DNA of 64,000 bases from CAZCEC01 sp964497615 (GTDB lineage Bacteria; Chloroflexota; Anaerolineae; Anaerolineales; UBA6663), in contig CAZCEC010000016.1 in assembly GCA_964497615.1 (NCBI GenBank), positions 42,912 through 106,911 of the forward strand, read 5' to 3'. Shown here piece after piece: positions 42,781 to 52,675 of this stretch. The notes below the pieces were generated by a model, which worked only from the letters and a program-made list of their open reading frames with translations, did no database searches and was not told the origin of the DNA. A program made the position numbers and the translations under genes. How positions within the stretch are numbered: position 1 is the stretch's first letter; every line of letters begins with the position of its first letter.

Positions 42781-44073
42781 TCACGGGGCGACGATCGTCA
42801 CCAACTCCTGGTCGATCCTGTTATTGACAACCGCGACGTTTTCGTGAATCAGCCCCGCCCAGAAGTATTGCGGGTTCAGGCTGGGGATGACCTCATCCAG
42901 CACGATGGAACCGGTCACGACCACAGTCTCGCCGGGCATCAGATAGTATTGAGGGTTGCCGCTCTCGTCCGGAATGAGGGTTAGCGCATCTGGTGTGCCC
43001 AGCGCCCAGCGCCAGGGATAGTCGCTCTTGCACGTCTGGCAGTTGAGGCCCACCCGCCAGGCGCCGGCTTCCTCATATTCGCCCAGGGTGTTGGCGTTCG
43101 TGCTCATCGATTCGTACACATAGCCGGAGGCCGGCCCCGTGGTGCGCAGGGGCGCCGTGCCGTAGTTCTCCACCACCAGGCTGAACGACAGGACGCTGCC
43201 TGAGATCACGCTGCTGGCCGAGAATTCCACCTCGCCCCGATAGATCTGCGCGCGGGGCAGGCCGCCATTGGCGATCAGCAGTTGCGTTTCCACCTCCACC
43301 CGCTGGCCGATGGCATCCTCCACCTCGGCCCGCACGGTGTAGGCGCCGTCCGTCGGCGGTTCCAGGTTCTGGTCAATGCCGGCGTCATAGTCGTAGGTGT
43401 GTGTCCCGGCTTCGCCTGGCCGCAGGTCAGACGCGGCCTCCGCAATCGGCAGCCGCGTGCCATCCGGGCCAATGAGAAACACCCTCAGCCCTTCCTCCGG
43501 CACGGCCTTCCACAGCGGCACATTGATGGTCACCCGGTCGCCGATACCGTCCTGGTTGGGCGTAAAGGTTTGCGGGCTGACGGTCAGGTTCACGATGAGG
43601 GGCAGGGCGCTGTCGGCGCCAGTCACCGCCAGTTGGCCGGTGACCTCGTTTGCCGCACCCTGGTCATCTACCGCGGCGATTTTCCATTGGTAGGCGCCGT
43701 CGGGCAGGACCCGGCGCGTCACGCGGCCTGCGAACCCTTCCGGCCAAGCTTCTCCCGGCAGCATGAAAGCGTCCACCACGCCGCGAAAGTCAATCTGGTA
43801 TTCGCCCGCATCGCGCGGTTCCTGGTCTCGAAAGGTGAAGGTCTGTCCGGCTTCGTCAACGAACTGGATTGTCAGGCGGGCGGGCCGGCGCAGCCGGTAG
43901 GTGATCCGCACACTGTCGTCACTGCCGTCGGCGTTTGGCGTTAGCATGGTGTGGCTGAATGCCGCGGCCATGAGGGGCGGACCGCCGGGCCGGAAGACGG
44001 CCCACACGCCAGCCAATACCAGGCCAGCGGCGACCATCGCCGTCACCAGGGTGAGGGCAAGGGACCGAGACAC
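42781..44073 (-). CDS. Secreted or membrane-anchored protein with FlgD-type Ig-like domains
   Basis: A 430-residue protein of unknown role. It begins with a signal-anchor helix (residues about 5-25). At least two Ig-like segments follow, each opening with a variant of TPNxDGxxDxVxIxYxL (FSHTMLTPNADGSDDSVRIT and FTPNQDGIGDRVTINVPLW), the pattern of FlgD/gliding-type Ig domains. LPDGAYQWKIAAVDDQG and PTDGAYTVRAEVEDAIG complete each. A later beta-rich domain (about 270-430) contains a CxxC pair (NCQTCKSD). It probably acts in the cell envelope. The start is GTG 44073 with a TACAAT box 6 nt upstream. It is divergent from folC. Confidence 0.7.
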   Translation of the reverse strand: MSRSLALTLVTAMVAAGLVLAGVWAVFRPGGPPLMAAAFSHTMLTPNADGSDDSVRITYRLRRPARLTIQFVDEAGQTFTFRDQEPRDAGEYQIDFRGVVDAFMLPGEAWPEGFAGRVTRRVLPDGAYQWKIAAVDDQGAANEVTGQLAVTGADSALPLIVNLTVSPQTFTPNQDGIGDRVTINVPLWKAVPEEGLRVFLIGPDGTRLPIAEAASDLRPGEAGTHTYDYDAGIDQNLEPPTDGAYTVRAEVEDAIGQRVEVETQLLIANGGLPRAQIYRGEVEFSASSVISGSVLSFSLVVENYGTAPLRTTGPASGYVYESMSTNANTLGEYEEAGAWRVGLNCQTCKSDYPWRWALGTPDALTLIPDESGNPQYYLMPGETVVVTGSIVLDEVIPSLNPQYFWAGLIHENVAVVNNRIDQELVTIVAP

Positions 44074-44079
44074 CTTCGC

Positions 44080-44085
44080 ATTGTA
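44080..44085 (-). promoter_or_regulatory. -10 box of the Ig-like protein gene, probably leaderless
   Basis: TACAAT on the minus strand, 6 nt before GTG 44073. No good -35 is visible. Confidence 0.45.
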
Positions 44086-44111
44086 CTAGGTTTTCAATTC
44101 ACTTGGCCTTG

Positions 44112-44120
44112 TGCTACCAT
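44112..44120 (+). promoter_or_regulatory. Extended -10 of folC, probably leaderless
   Basis: TGC-TACCAT, 7 nt before ATG 44128. The expected initiation site is at the start codon. A poor -35 (TTTCAA, 44092-44097) sits 17 bp upstream. Confidence 0.5.
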
Positions 44121-44127
44121 TACGCCG

Positions 44128-45519
44128 ATGCTGTCCTACGCCGAAGCCCTGGATTACATCTATAGCTTCATCGACTACAGCGCCATCCGGGCCGACCGCT
44201 ACTCGCCGGCCGCCTTTGATCTGCGCCGCCTGATTACCTTTTTGCGCGACCTGGATGAGCCCCACCACCGCTATCCGGTCATTCACGTGGCTGGCACCAA
44301 GGGCAAAGGCTCGGTGGGCGCCCTCTGCGCCAGCGCCCTGCGGGCCGCCGGCTACCGCACCGGTTTGTACACCTCGCCCCACCTGCTGGACTTCTGTGAG
44401 CGGGCCCAGGTGGACGGCCAGCCGATCCCGCGCGACGCCGTCGCCAGCATCGTCGGGGACTTCCAGCCGCTGGTGCCCCGGCACCCCGGCCTGACGACTT
44501 TTGAGCTTACGACCGCGCTGGCCTTCGAGCACTTCGCCCGGACCCAGGTCGATGTGGCCGTGATCGAGGTGGGCCTGGGCGGCCGGCTGGATGCTACTAA
44601 TGTAGTCTCACCGCTGGTGTCGGTCATCACCTCGCTCAGCCTGGACCACACCTACTTGCTGGGCAACACGGTGGCGGAGATCGCCGCCGAGAAGGGCGGC
44701 ATCATCAAGCCCGGCGTGCCCCTGGTCACCGCGCCTCAGGCGCCCGAGGCCCTGGCCGTGCTCGAAAACATCTGCCAGGAGCGGGGCGCGCCGCTCACGG
44801 TCGCCGGCCGCGACTGGCTCTTCCGCGCCGTGGGCCACTCGCTCGAGAGACAGACCCTGGAACTGTGGTCGGCCGAGGAGCAGCGCCAACTGATGGCCCT
44901 CCGGGCGCGGGGCCACACGGCGCAGTGGCGCCCGGCGCGCTTCACCATTCCTCTCTTGGGGCAGTTCCAGGTTGAGAATGCGGCCGTCGCCTATGGCGCC
45001 CTCCAGACGGCGCGTGAACGGGGCCTGCCGATTTTTCCGCAGGCGGTGGAAGCGGGCTTCAGCGCCGTCAAGTGGCCGGGCCGCTTCGATATCATTCAGC
45101 GCCAGCCGGTGGTGGTGGTGGATGGCGCGCACAACGTTGACGCGGCGGTGCGCCTGGCGGAGGCCTTGAAAGACTACTTTCCCAGCCGGCGCGTGTGCCT
45201 GGTCTTCGGCGCCTCGGAGGACAAGGATGTGGCCGGCATGCTGCGCGAGCTCCTGGCCCCGGCCGGCGGCGTGGCGCACGTGATCGTCACGCAGGCTGTC
45301 CATCCTCGGGCAATGGACCCGGAGGCCCTGGCCGATATGGTCGCCCCCTCGGGCGTGCCGGTGGAGGCCGTGAGCGCCGTGGCGCCGGCCTTGCAGCGCG
45401 CCTTCGAGTGGGCGGGGCCCGAGGATGTCATCCTGGCGACGGGCAGTCTGTTCGTGGTGGCTGAAGCGCAGGCTGCCGTTGTGTCCTTGATGGCATCGCG
45501 ATCGCCTGGGGCCGCCTAG
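44128..45519 (+). CDS. folC: Folylpolyglutamate synthase / dihydrofolate synthase
   Basis: A 463-residue Mur-ligase-type enzyme that adds glutamate to dihydropteroate and/or tetrahydrofolates in the cytoplasm. IHVAGTKGKGSVGALCASAL is the P-loop (near residue 55), with GLYTSPHLLDFCER, VAVIEVGLGGRLDATNVV and SLDHTYLLGNTVAEIAAEKG following in the family order. The C-terminal domain has VVVVDGAHNVDAAVRLAEAL. The open frame upstream to 43951 is antisense to the divergent gene, so ATG 44128 is taken. Whether it has both activities cannot be read from sequence alone. It is followed by lon after 67 bp. Confidence 0.95.
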   Translation: MLSYAEALDYIYSFIDYSAIRADRYSPAAFDLRRLITFLRDLDEPHHRYPVIHVAGTKGKGSVGALCASALRAAGYRTGLYTSPHLLDFCERAQVDGQPIPRDAVASIVGDFQPLVPRHPGLTTFELTTALAFEHFARTQVDVAVIEVGLGGRLDATNVVSPLVSVITSLSLDHTYLLGNTVAEIAAEKGGIIKPGVPLVTAPQAPEALAVLENICQERGAPLTVAGRDWLFRAVGHSLERQTLELWSAEEQRQLMALRARGHTAQWRPARFTIPLLGQFQVENAAVAYGALQTARERGLPIFPQAVEAGFSAVKWPGRFDIIQRQPVVVVDGAHNVDAAVRLAEALKDYFPSRRVCLVFGASEDKDVAGMLRELLAPAGGVAHVIVTQAVHPRAMDPEALADMVAPSGVPVEAVSAVAPALQRAFEWAGPEDVILATGSLFVVAEAQAAVVSLMASRSPGAA

Positions 45520-45586
45520 CCCGCAGGCAGTGGTGAGTGCTGGTATCCGGCGCGTCCGCGCGGATTGATCCGACAAGAAAGTCTGA

Positions 45587-48130
45587 GTGTTGAACTTAAT
45601 GCAGGAAGAAGCATTTCGCGAGTGGCTGGTACGGTCGGACTTCGCCGACGCCATGGGGCGGCGGGCGGAGGAACTCTATGACGTGGTGGAGGCCGAGCCG
45701 GATGAGGACGGCCTGATCGAGTGCGCGCTGCTGCCGCTGCGCGACATGGTCTTGTTTCCCCATATGGTCACGCCGCTGTTTGTGGGCCGCGAGAAGTCGC
45801 TGGCCGCCATTCAGGCCGCGCAGGTCCGTCAGCGCACGCTCCTGGCGGTGACCCAAATCAATCCCGAAACGGAAGACCCGGGCCCGGACGACTGGTACCC
45901 GGTCGGCGTGGAGATCGCCGTGGGCCGCACCCTGCGCATGCCCGACAACTCCACCTCCGTGCTGGTCCGGGGCCGCCGCCGCGTCCAGATCGTGGCCGTG
46001 ACGCAGACAGACCCGTACTATGTGGCCCGCGCGCGCGTCATCGAGGAGCCCACCGGAAAGCCGCGCGAGACCGAGGCCCTGATGCGGGCGGTCCTGGCCC
46101 TGTTTGAAAAGTGTATCCAGCTCAACCGGTCGCTGCCCGAAGAAGCTTATGTCTTCGCCATGAACATCGAGGAGCCGGGCTGGCTGGCCGACCTGGTGGC
46201 CTCGACGATCACCCTCGACATCCCGGAGCGCCAGTCCGTCCTGGAGACGTTTGACCCAACAGCGCGGCTCCAGCGCCTCAGCATTCTGCTTGGCCGCGAA
46301 CTGGACGTGCTGGAGCTGGAGGATCACATCCACTCCCAGGTCCAAAGCGAGGTGGACCGCAACCAGCGCGAGATGTATCTGCGCGAGCAGATGAAGGCCA
46401 TCCAGAGCGAGCTGGGTGAGTCGGACCTGTGGAATACCGAGCTGGTTGGCTTGCGCGAGAAGATCGCGGCCGCGGGCATGCCGGCCGAAGTGGAACAGAA
46501 GGCGCAGAAGGAACTGGAACGGCTGGGGCAGATGGCGCCCATGTCGCCCGAAGGCGGCATCATCCGCACCTACCTGGACTGGCTGATCGAGCTGCCCTGG
46601 ACCACCACCACGGTTGACAATCTTGATCTCAAGCACGCCGCGGAGGTGCTCGAGCGCGAGCACTTCGGCCTGCCCAAAGCCAAGGAGCGCATCCTCGAAT
46701 TCATCGCGGTGCGCCAGTTGACGACGAAGGTTGAGCGCGCCCGCGCCCCGATCCTGTGTTTTGTGGGGCCGCCCGGCACCGGCAAAACATCGCTCGGCAA
46801 GTCCATCGCTGAGGCCCTTGGGCGCAAGTTCGTCCGGCTCAGCCTGGGCGGCGTGCGCGACGAAGCCGACATCCGCGGCCATCGCCGCACCTATATTGGC
46901 GCTCTGCCGGGCCGGCTGATCCAGACAATGCGCCGGGCCGGCGCCGTCAACCCGCTGCTCATGCTTGATGAGATCGACAAGCTCGGCCAGGACTTTCGCG
47001 GCGACCCGGCCGCGGCCCTGCTCGAAGTGCTCGACCCCGAGCAGAACCACGCCTTTGTGGACCACTACCTGGACGTGGACTATGACCTGTCGCGGGTCAT
47101 GTTCATTACTACCGCCAATGTGCTCACCACCGTTCCCCCAGCCCTGCAGGACCGGCTGGAGATCATCGAGTTCCCCGGCTACGTGGACGAAGAGAAACTC
47201 AGCATTGCCCGCAAGTTCCTCATCCCGCGGCAGATGGTGGAGAATGGTTTGGAGACTTCTCCCATCGCTCTCACCGACCCGGCCGTGCGCCGCATCATTC
47301 GCAGCTACACCTACGAGGCCGGGGTGCGCAACCTGGAGCGCGAGATCGCCCACATCTTTCGGAAGGTGGCCCGCCGCAAGGCGGAAGGCAAGCGCATGCC
47401 GGCGCGCATCGGCCCCGAGTCCATCTTCCGTTACCTCGGGCCGCCGCAGTACACCCCGCTCGAAGCGGAACTGGAAGATGAGATCGGCGTCGTCACGGCC
47501 GTAGCCTGGACCGAGGCCGGCGGCGACACCATGCCCATCGAAGTGACCCTCATGCCGGGCAAGGGCGGCCTCCAGATCACCGGTCAGGTGGGCGAGGTCA
47601 TGCAGGAGTCGGCGCAGGCCGCCATGTCCTACCTCAAGTCGCGCGCCAAGGTCCTGGCCGTGGACTACAACCGCTTCGACAAGACGGATACCCACATCCA
47701 CATCCCGGAGGGGTCCATCCCCAAGGATGGCCCTAGCGCCGGCATTAGCCTGGCCACGGCCCTCATCTCCGCCTACACCGGCCGCAAGGTTCACAAGGAA
47801 GTGGGCATGACCGGCGAGATCACCTTGCGCGGGCGGGTGCTGCCCGTGGGCGGCGTCAAGGAAAAGGTCCTGGCTGCCCATCGGGCCGGCCTCAAGCGCA
47901 TCATCCTGCCCCGCAAGAACGACAAAGATCTGGTGGACGTCCCCAAGAGCGCGCGCCGCGAATTGAAGTTCATCTTTGTCGAGCATATGGATGCCGTGCT
48001 GGCGGACGCGCTCTTTCCAGCGCCGGCCAAGCCCGCGGCTCGCGCCAAGGCGGCCCCCAGCCGGCGACCGGCGCGCGCGCGCCGCACCCCGGCCAAGGCG
48101 CGTCCTCGGCCAGGTTCATATCCAAACTAA
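45587..48130 (+). CDS. lon: ATP-dependent protease Lon
   Basis: An 847-residue LonA protease. The substrate-binding LAN domain (about 40-245) starts LPLRDMVLFPHMVTPLFVGR. The AAA+ domain has Walker A GPPGTGKTS near residue 394 and MLDEIDKLGQDFRGDP as Walker B. The protease domain contains PKDGPSAG with catalytic Ser717 and Lys760 in VKEKVLAAHRAG, at the usual 43-residue spacing. The last ~35 residues are a Lys/Arg/Ala/Pro-rich tail absent from E. coli Lon. Start codons GTG 45587, TTG 45590 and ATG 45599 are all possible. No heat-shock element could be identified in the 67-bp upstream gap. Confidence 0.96.
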   Translation: MLNLMQEEAFREWLVRSDFADAMGRRAEELYDVVEAEPDEDGLIECALLPLRDMVLFPHMVTPLFVGREKSLAAIQAAQVRQRTLLAVTQINPETEDPGPDDWYPVGVEIAVGRTLRMPDNSTSVLVRGRRRVQIVAVTQTDPYYVARARVIEEPTGKPRETEALMRAVLALFEKCIQLNRSLPEEAYVFAMNIEEPGWLADLVASTITLDIPERQSVLETFDPTARLQRLSILLGRELDVLELEDHIHSQVQSEVDRNQREMYLREQMKAIQSELGESDLWNTELVGLREKIAAAGMPAEVEQKAQKELERLGQMAPMSPEGGIIRTYLDWLIELPWTTTTVDNLDLKHAAEVLEREHFGLPKAKERILEFIAVRQLTTKVERARAPILCFVGPPGTGKTSLGKSIAEALGRKFVRLSLGGVRDEADIRGHRRTYIGALPGRLIQTMRRAGAVNPLLMLDEIDKLGQDFRGDPAAALLEVLDPEQNHAFVDHYLDVDYDLSRVMFITTANVLTTVPPALQDRLEIIEFPGYVDEEKLSIARKFLIPRQMVENGLETSPIALTDPAVRRIIRSYTYEAGVRNLEREIAHIFRKVARRKAEGKRMPARIGPESIFRYLGPPQYTPLEAELEDEIGVVTAVAWTEAGGDTMPIEVTLMPGKGGLQITGQVGEVMQESAQAAMSYLKSRAKVLAVDYNRFDKTDTHIHIPEGSIPKDGPSAGISLATALISAYTGRKVHKEVGMTGEITLRGRVLPVGGVKEKVLAAHRAGLKRIILPRKNDKDLVDVPKSARRELKFIFVEHMDAVLADALFPAPAKPAARAKAAPSRRPARARRTPAKARPRPGSYPN

Positions 48131-48139
48131 TCGTTTCAG

Positions 48140-51100
48140 GTGAGCCCGCCGCCCAACGACCCGCTGCTGCCGCTTGCGCTCGACCTGGCCCGCTTGCTGG
48201 ACGAGGCGGAGGTGGCCCGGGTGGCGGCTGAGCGCGCCCAGGTGCTGCTGGCCGTCGCGGGCTGCCGGGTCTATGGCGTGGACCAGTCGCGCCAGCGGGT
48301 GGTGCCCCTGGCCGCGGCCGGCACGGCCCTGCTGGGTGAGCTGCTGGCGCAGCAGGTATTGGAGACCGGCTGCCACCAGTCCGTTGCCGGCCCGCTCAAT
48401 CTGTCGGGGTGGCCCTTGCGTTGGCAGGACCAAACCGCCGGCATTCTGGTGGTGGGCGGTGGTCTGTCGGGGCGGGGCAATCCCCTCGTCGAGCCCCTGG
48501 CTGATCTCATTGGCGCCGCGTTGGGACATGCGCGCCTGCACGGGCTGGCCGCCACGCAGGCCAAGCGCCTGGCCATCCTCCATCAAGCCAGCCAGGCTAT
48601 CGGCCGCCCGCTAGATCCAGAGCACATCTATCAAGCCACCTATGAGGCGGTCTCCCGCCTGATGCAGGCCGATGCTTTCGCCATCGCGCTGCTGGACGAG
48701 GCGAACCGGCACGTTGAGGGCGTGTTCCTCATGGACTGCGGCGTGCGCCAGCCATCTCAACTGGCGGGTCTGGCACAGGGCCTGGCAGGTCATGTGCTGC
48801 GCCTGGGGCAGCCGGTCCTATTTCACACTGCCGCCGATTGGCCACCTGGCGTCGTCCACTTCGGGGGCGGTCAGTCTGTCCAATCGGTCGCGGCGGTGCC
48901 CATGCAGATCGGCGACCGAGTCTTTGGCGTCCTGGCCGCGGAGGCCTATGCGCCACAGGCCTATGGCGAAGAGGACCTATCACTGCTGGCCACCGTGGCC
49001 AACCAGGCCGCCGTATCCCTCAGCCATTCGCGCCGGTTTCAGGCGGTCAGCTATCGCGTCACCGAGTTGACCATTCTGCACGAAATTGCTCTGGCGGCCG
49101 TCTCGGCCTCCACCACGGATGACATCATCGGCCGCACGGTTGACATTCTCCAGCAGCGACTGAGCGCGGACGTGCTGGGCCTGGGCCTGGTGGACGAGAC
49201 TCAGGAGCATTATCACGCTCACCCCACCTATCGCGGCGCCGAGGGGCACATTGCCGCCGCCGACCGCTTGCCCATCACGCGCGGCCTAGTAGGCCTGGCC
49301 ATCCGAACCGGCGAGCCCGTGCGCGTGGACGACGTCAACCAGCATCCTGACTATGTGCCAGCCGTGCCTACCACGCGGTCGGAAATGGTCGTCCCACTAA
49401 AGATTGCCGACCGCGTGATCGGCGCCCTCAACGTCGAAATGTCACGTCCGGCGGCATTCACGGAGCGCGACGAGCAGTTGCTGACGATTGTGGCGGGCGT
49501 CCTGGCGCCCATCATCGAAAACGCCCGCCTCCGCGACGCGGCCCAGCAGCAAGCCCGCGAGCTCGATGTGTTGGTTCGCGCCCAACAGGCCGCCTCGGCC
49601 AGCCTGGACGTACACGCCGTCCTGACCGCCACCGTTCAGCAATTGGGCCGGGCCCTGGATGTCACCAGCGCCTATCTGGTCGAGGTCAACGGCAACCAGG
49701 CTGTCACCGTCGCGGAGTACTACAGCCCGGAGGCGGGCGAGCGCGAACGCATCTCGGACCTGAAGATCGCGTATCCGGCGGGTGTGTTTGTACACGCGCT
49801 CGAAGCCATGGACTCTGGCCAGGTCGTGCGCGTGTCGGTCTCCGACGAGCAAGCTGCGCCGAGCGAGCGCGAACACCTGCTGCGCTACGGCGGCCGGACG
49901 GCCTTCATCGTGCCCCTCCAGCATCAAGGCCGCGCCCTCGGTTACGTGCGCCTTTGGGACAGCCGGTCTGACCGCTGGCTCACCGAAGCTGAGCAGCGGC
50001 TGGCGCGCAGTTTGGCCGGCAGCGCTGCCGTCGCCCTCGAGAATGCCCGGCTGTATGCGGGCGCGCGGCGCTATGCCGAACAGATGCAGTTGGTCAACGA
50101 GATTGGGCGCGACATCAGCGGCATCCTGGATGTGGAAACCCTGCTGGCGCAGGTTTGCCGCCGGCTGGAAAACAACCTCGGCTACTATCACGCTAAACTG
50201 GGCCTGCTCAATGGCGCGGAGGTTGCCTTCCCATCGCGGGATGACGAACGGCGCGGCGTAGTGCTGCCCGCGATGCGCTTTCCCTTGGACAGCCCCGGCC
50301 TGATCGCCTGGGTGGCGCGGCACGCGCTACCGCGTCACGTCAGCGATGTAACCACGGAACCAGACTTCCAGCCCAATCCGCTTCTGCCCGACACCGTGTC
50401 CGAAGCCGTCATCCCCCTCATTGCCCACGGGCGCACCCTGGGCGTGCTTGATCTGCAAAGCGACCGGCGCCTGGACCTCGGCCCGGAAGAAGCGGCGGTG
50501 CTGGAAGCCATCAGCGGCCAAGTGGCGGTGGCCGTTGACAATGCCCGCCTCTTCGCTGAGGCCCGCCAGCGGACGGCCGAAGTCTCCGCGCTGTTGGCTA
50601 CCACCCTCACGGTGGCTTCGTCCCTGGAGTTGCCCGCCCGGCTGGAAGCGATTGCCCAGCAGGCGCGCCAACTGTCCAGCGCCGACTCGGTCACTATTTA
50701 CCGCCTGAGCGCCGATGGCGCCCAATTGCTGCCGATGGTTGCCCTGGATGAGATGTATGCCGAGGAGACCCTGAGCGATGTGATCGAGGTAGGCGAAGGG
50801 CTCATCGGCTACGTCGCCCAAACCGGTGAGGGACAGATTTTCAACCGCGCCAACCTCCATCCGCGCGCCCAGACAATTGCCGGCACTCCCTCCGATACGC
50901 CCGAGTGCATGATGGTCGTCCCCCTGGCGGTTGGCGCGCGCAGCATTGGCGCCATGGCTGTCTATCGCGAGGGCGAGCGCGAGTTCTCACCGCACGACTT
51001 TGATCTGCTGTCGAGCTTTGCCGCCCAGGCCGCGGCCGCCATCGAAAACGTGGAGCTGTATCAGGCCCTGCGCGAGCGGGCCGAGTCGCTGCAAGAGACC

Positions 51101-51805
51101 TACGACGAACTAGCGGAGATGAACCGCCTCAAAGACGAGATGGTGCAGAACATCTCGCACGAACTGCGCACGCCGCTGACTTTTCTGCGGGGCTACGTGG
51201 ACCTGCTGCTCAACGGCGACCTGGGGCCGCTGCTCCCCGAACAGCAGCACAGCCTGGCGGTGGTGCGCGACAAGACCGAAACCCTGGTCCGCCTGGTCAA
51301 CGACATCATTACCCTCCAGGCAGTGACGCCGGCCAGCATCGCCCGCCTGCCCGTGGACTTGCTGGTCCTGGCGCAAAAGGCCGCCGACGGCGCGGCGGTT
51401 GTGGCGCAGGCGGCGGGCGTGGCCCTGGACCGCGATCTGCCCGCTGAACCCCTGAGCGTCCTGGGTGACGCCGTGCGCCTGAGCCAGGTGTTCGACAACC
51501 TGCTCAGCAACGCCATCAAGTTCACCAGTCGCGGCGGCCGCATCGGCCTGCGCGTCGTGCCGAAGCCAGCGTGGGTGCGCGTCGAGGTGCGCGACAGCGG
51601 CATCGGCATTGCCCCCGAATTCCGTGACCGCATCTTCGAACGCTTCTACCAGGTGGATGGCACTATCACCCGCCGGCGAGGCGGCCTGGGCCTGGGCCTC
51701 GCTATCTGCAAGCTCATCATCGAGGCGCACGGCGGCCAGATCGGCGTCGAGAGTGAACCCACGCAAGGGTCGTGCTTCTACTTCGTCCTGCCGCGCGAGA
51801 CGTGA
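48140..51805 (+). CDS. Soluble multi-GAF sensor histidine kinase
   Basis: A 1221-residue kinase with no membrane helices. A degenerate GAF-like segment (about 15-135) is followed by five GAF-type domains at roughly 140-300, 310-465, 480-640, 650-800 and 815-985. A short coiled coil leads to the HisKA domain (NISHELRTPLTFLRGYVDLL, phospho-acceptor His1007) and HATPase_c (FDNLLSNAIKFTSRGG, VRDSGIGIAPEFRD, GLGLGLAICKLIIEAHGG). GAF domains bind small ligands, nucleotides or chromophores; none can be assigned here. No response regulator is adjacent. GTG 48140 lies 9 bp after lon, so the gene may be co-transcribed with lon. Confidence 0.92.
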   Translation: MSPPPNDPLLPLALDLARLLDEAEVARVAAERAQVLLAVAGCRVYGVDQSRQRVVPLAAAGTALLGELLAQQVLETGCHQSVAGPLNLSGWPLRWQDQTAGILVVGGGLSGRGNPLVEPLADLIGAALGHARLHGLAATQAKRLAILHQASQAIGRPLDPEHIYQATYEAVSRLMQADAFAIALLDEANRHVEGVFLMDCGVRQPSQLAGLAQGLAGHVLRLGQPVLFHTAADWPPGVVHFGGGQSVQSVAAVPMQIGDRVFGVLAAEAYAPQAYGEEDLSLLATVANQAAVSLSHSRRFQAVSYRVTELTILHEIALAAVSASTTDDIIGRTVDILQQRLSADVLGLGLVDETQEHYHAHPTYRGAEGHIAAADRLPITRGLVGLAIRTGEPVRVDDVNQHPDYVPAVPTTRSEMVVPLKIADRVIGALNVEMSRPAAFTERDEQLLTIVAGVLAPIIENARLRDAAQQQARELDVLVRAQQAASASLDVHAVLTATVQQLGRALDVTSAYLVEVNGNQAVTVAEYYSPEAGERERISDLKIAYPAGVFVHALEAMDSGQVVRVSVSDEQAAPSEREHLLRYGGRTAFIVPLQHQGRALGYVRLWDSRSDRWLTEAEQRLARSLAGSAAVALENARLYAGARRYAEQMQLVNEIGRDISGILDVETLLAQVCRRLENNLGYYHAKLGLLNGAEVAFPSRDDERRGVVLPAMRFPLDSPGLIAWVARHALPRHVSDVTTEPDFQPNPLLPDTVSEAVIPLIAHGRTLGVLDLQSDRRLDLGPEEAAVLEAISGQVAVAVDNARLFAEARQRTAEVSALLATTLTVASSLELPARLEAIAQQARQLSSADSVTIYRLSADGAQLLPMVALDEMYAEETLSDVIEVGEGLIGYVAQTGEGQIFNRANLHPRAQTIAGTPSDTPECMMVVPLAVGARSIGAMAVYREGEREFSPHDFDLLSSFAAQAAAAIENVELYQALRERAESLQETYDELAEMNRLKDEMVQNISHELRTPLTFLRGYVDLLLNGDLGPLLPEQQHSLAVVRDKTETLVRLVNDIITLQAVTPASIARLPVDLLVLAQKAADGAAVVAQAAGVALDRDLPAEPLSVLGDAVRLSQVFDNLLSNAIKFTSRGGRIGLRVVPKPAWVRVEVRDSGIGIAPEFRDRIFERFYQVDGTITRRRGGLGLGLAICKLIIEAHGGQIGVESEPTQGSCFYFVLPRET

Positions 51806-51834
51806 GCCGCATCCCATAGCCATAGGAGGCCCCA

Positions 51835-52671
51835 ATGACCGACATTGCTGGCAAGGTCGTGGTGGTGACCGGCGCGTCCTCCGGCATCGGCGAGGCGACG
51901 GCGCGCGAGTTTGGCCGCGCGGGCGCGAAAGTGGTGCTGGCCGCTCGCCGGCTCGACCGGCTGGAAGCGCTGGCGCGCGAGCTTGAGGGGTTGGGCACTG
52001 GCGCGTCAGCCCTGCCCGTCGCCGCCGATCTCAGCCGGCAAGAGGATATCGCGGCGCTCGTCAGCCAGGCCCAGCAGCGCTTTGGCCGCATTGACGTGCT
52101 GTTCAACAACGCCGGCTTCGGCCGCCTGGACTGGCTGGAAAACCTTGAGCCCGTCAAGGACATCGCGGCGCAGTTGAACGTCAATGTCCTGGGGGTGATT
52201 CAGACCACACGCCAGGTGCTGCCGTTGATGATCGCCCAGCGCGGCGGCCACGTCATCAACATGGCCTCCGTCGCTGGGCTCGTGGGCACCCCCACCTACA
52301 CCATCTACGCCGCCTGCAAGTTCGCCGTGCGCGGCTTTAGCGAGGCCCTGCGCCGCGAGGTCGCGCCGTGGGGCATCCGCGTGTCGGTCATCTATCCCGG
52401 CGGCGTCGCCACCGAGTTCGGCTCTCATGCGGGCATCAAGCGCAAGACCAAGGCCACCACGCCGGCCTGGATGCGCCTGAGCGCCGAGGAGGTGGGCCGC
52501 GCCGTCGTCGGCCTGGTGCGCCGCCCGCGCGCCGGCCTGATTATCACCTGGCCGTTTCGTTTTTCGGTGCTGCTCAACAACCTGCTGCCCGGCCTGGTGG
52601 ATTGGACCACGATCAATCAGTACACCAAGCTGGAACGCGGCGACGAGCTCAAGGCCGCCGGCCTGCTGTAA
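51835..52671 (+). CDS. Short-chain dehydrogenase/reductase
   Basis: A 278-residue classical SDR. VVVTGASSGIGEATAREFG is the dinucleotide-binding TGxxxGxG motif, LFNNAGFGRLDWLE the NNAG motif, and INMASVAGLVGTPTYTIYAA plus ACKFAVRGFSEALRREV hold the catalytic Ser, Tyr and Lys. The Arg pair after the Gly loop (AARRLDR) favours NADPH. A hydrophobic segment near residues 235-255 (FRFSVLLNNLLPGLV) suggests membrane association, as in DltE/YqjQ-like SDRs. ATG 51835 has AGGAGG 5 nt upstream. The substrate is unknown. Confidence 0.92.
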   Translation: MTDIAGKVVVVTGASSGIGEATAREFGRAGAKVVLAARRLDRLEALARELEGLGTGASALPVAADLSRQEDIAALVSQAQQRFGRIDVLFNNAGFGRLDWLENLEPVKDIAAQLNVNVLGVIQTTRQVLPLMIAQRGGHVINMASVAGLVGTPTYTIYAACKFAVRGFSEALRREVAPWGIRVSVIYPGGVATEFGSHAGIKRKTKATTPAWMRLSAEEVGRAVVGLVRRPRAGLIITWPFRFSVLLNNLLPGLVDWTTINQYTKLERGDELKAAGLL

Positions 52672-52675
52672 CACC

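Noticed and set aside
45596..47986. A 796-codon open frame on the minus strand, opposite lon
   Set aside because: Shadow of lon. The plus-strand frame has every Lon motif and the minus-strand product has none.
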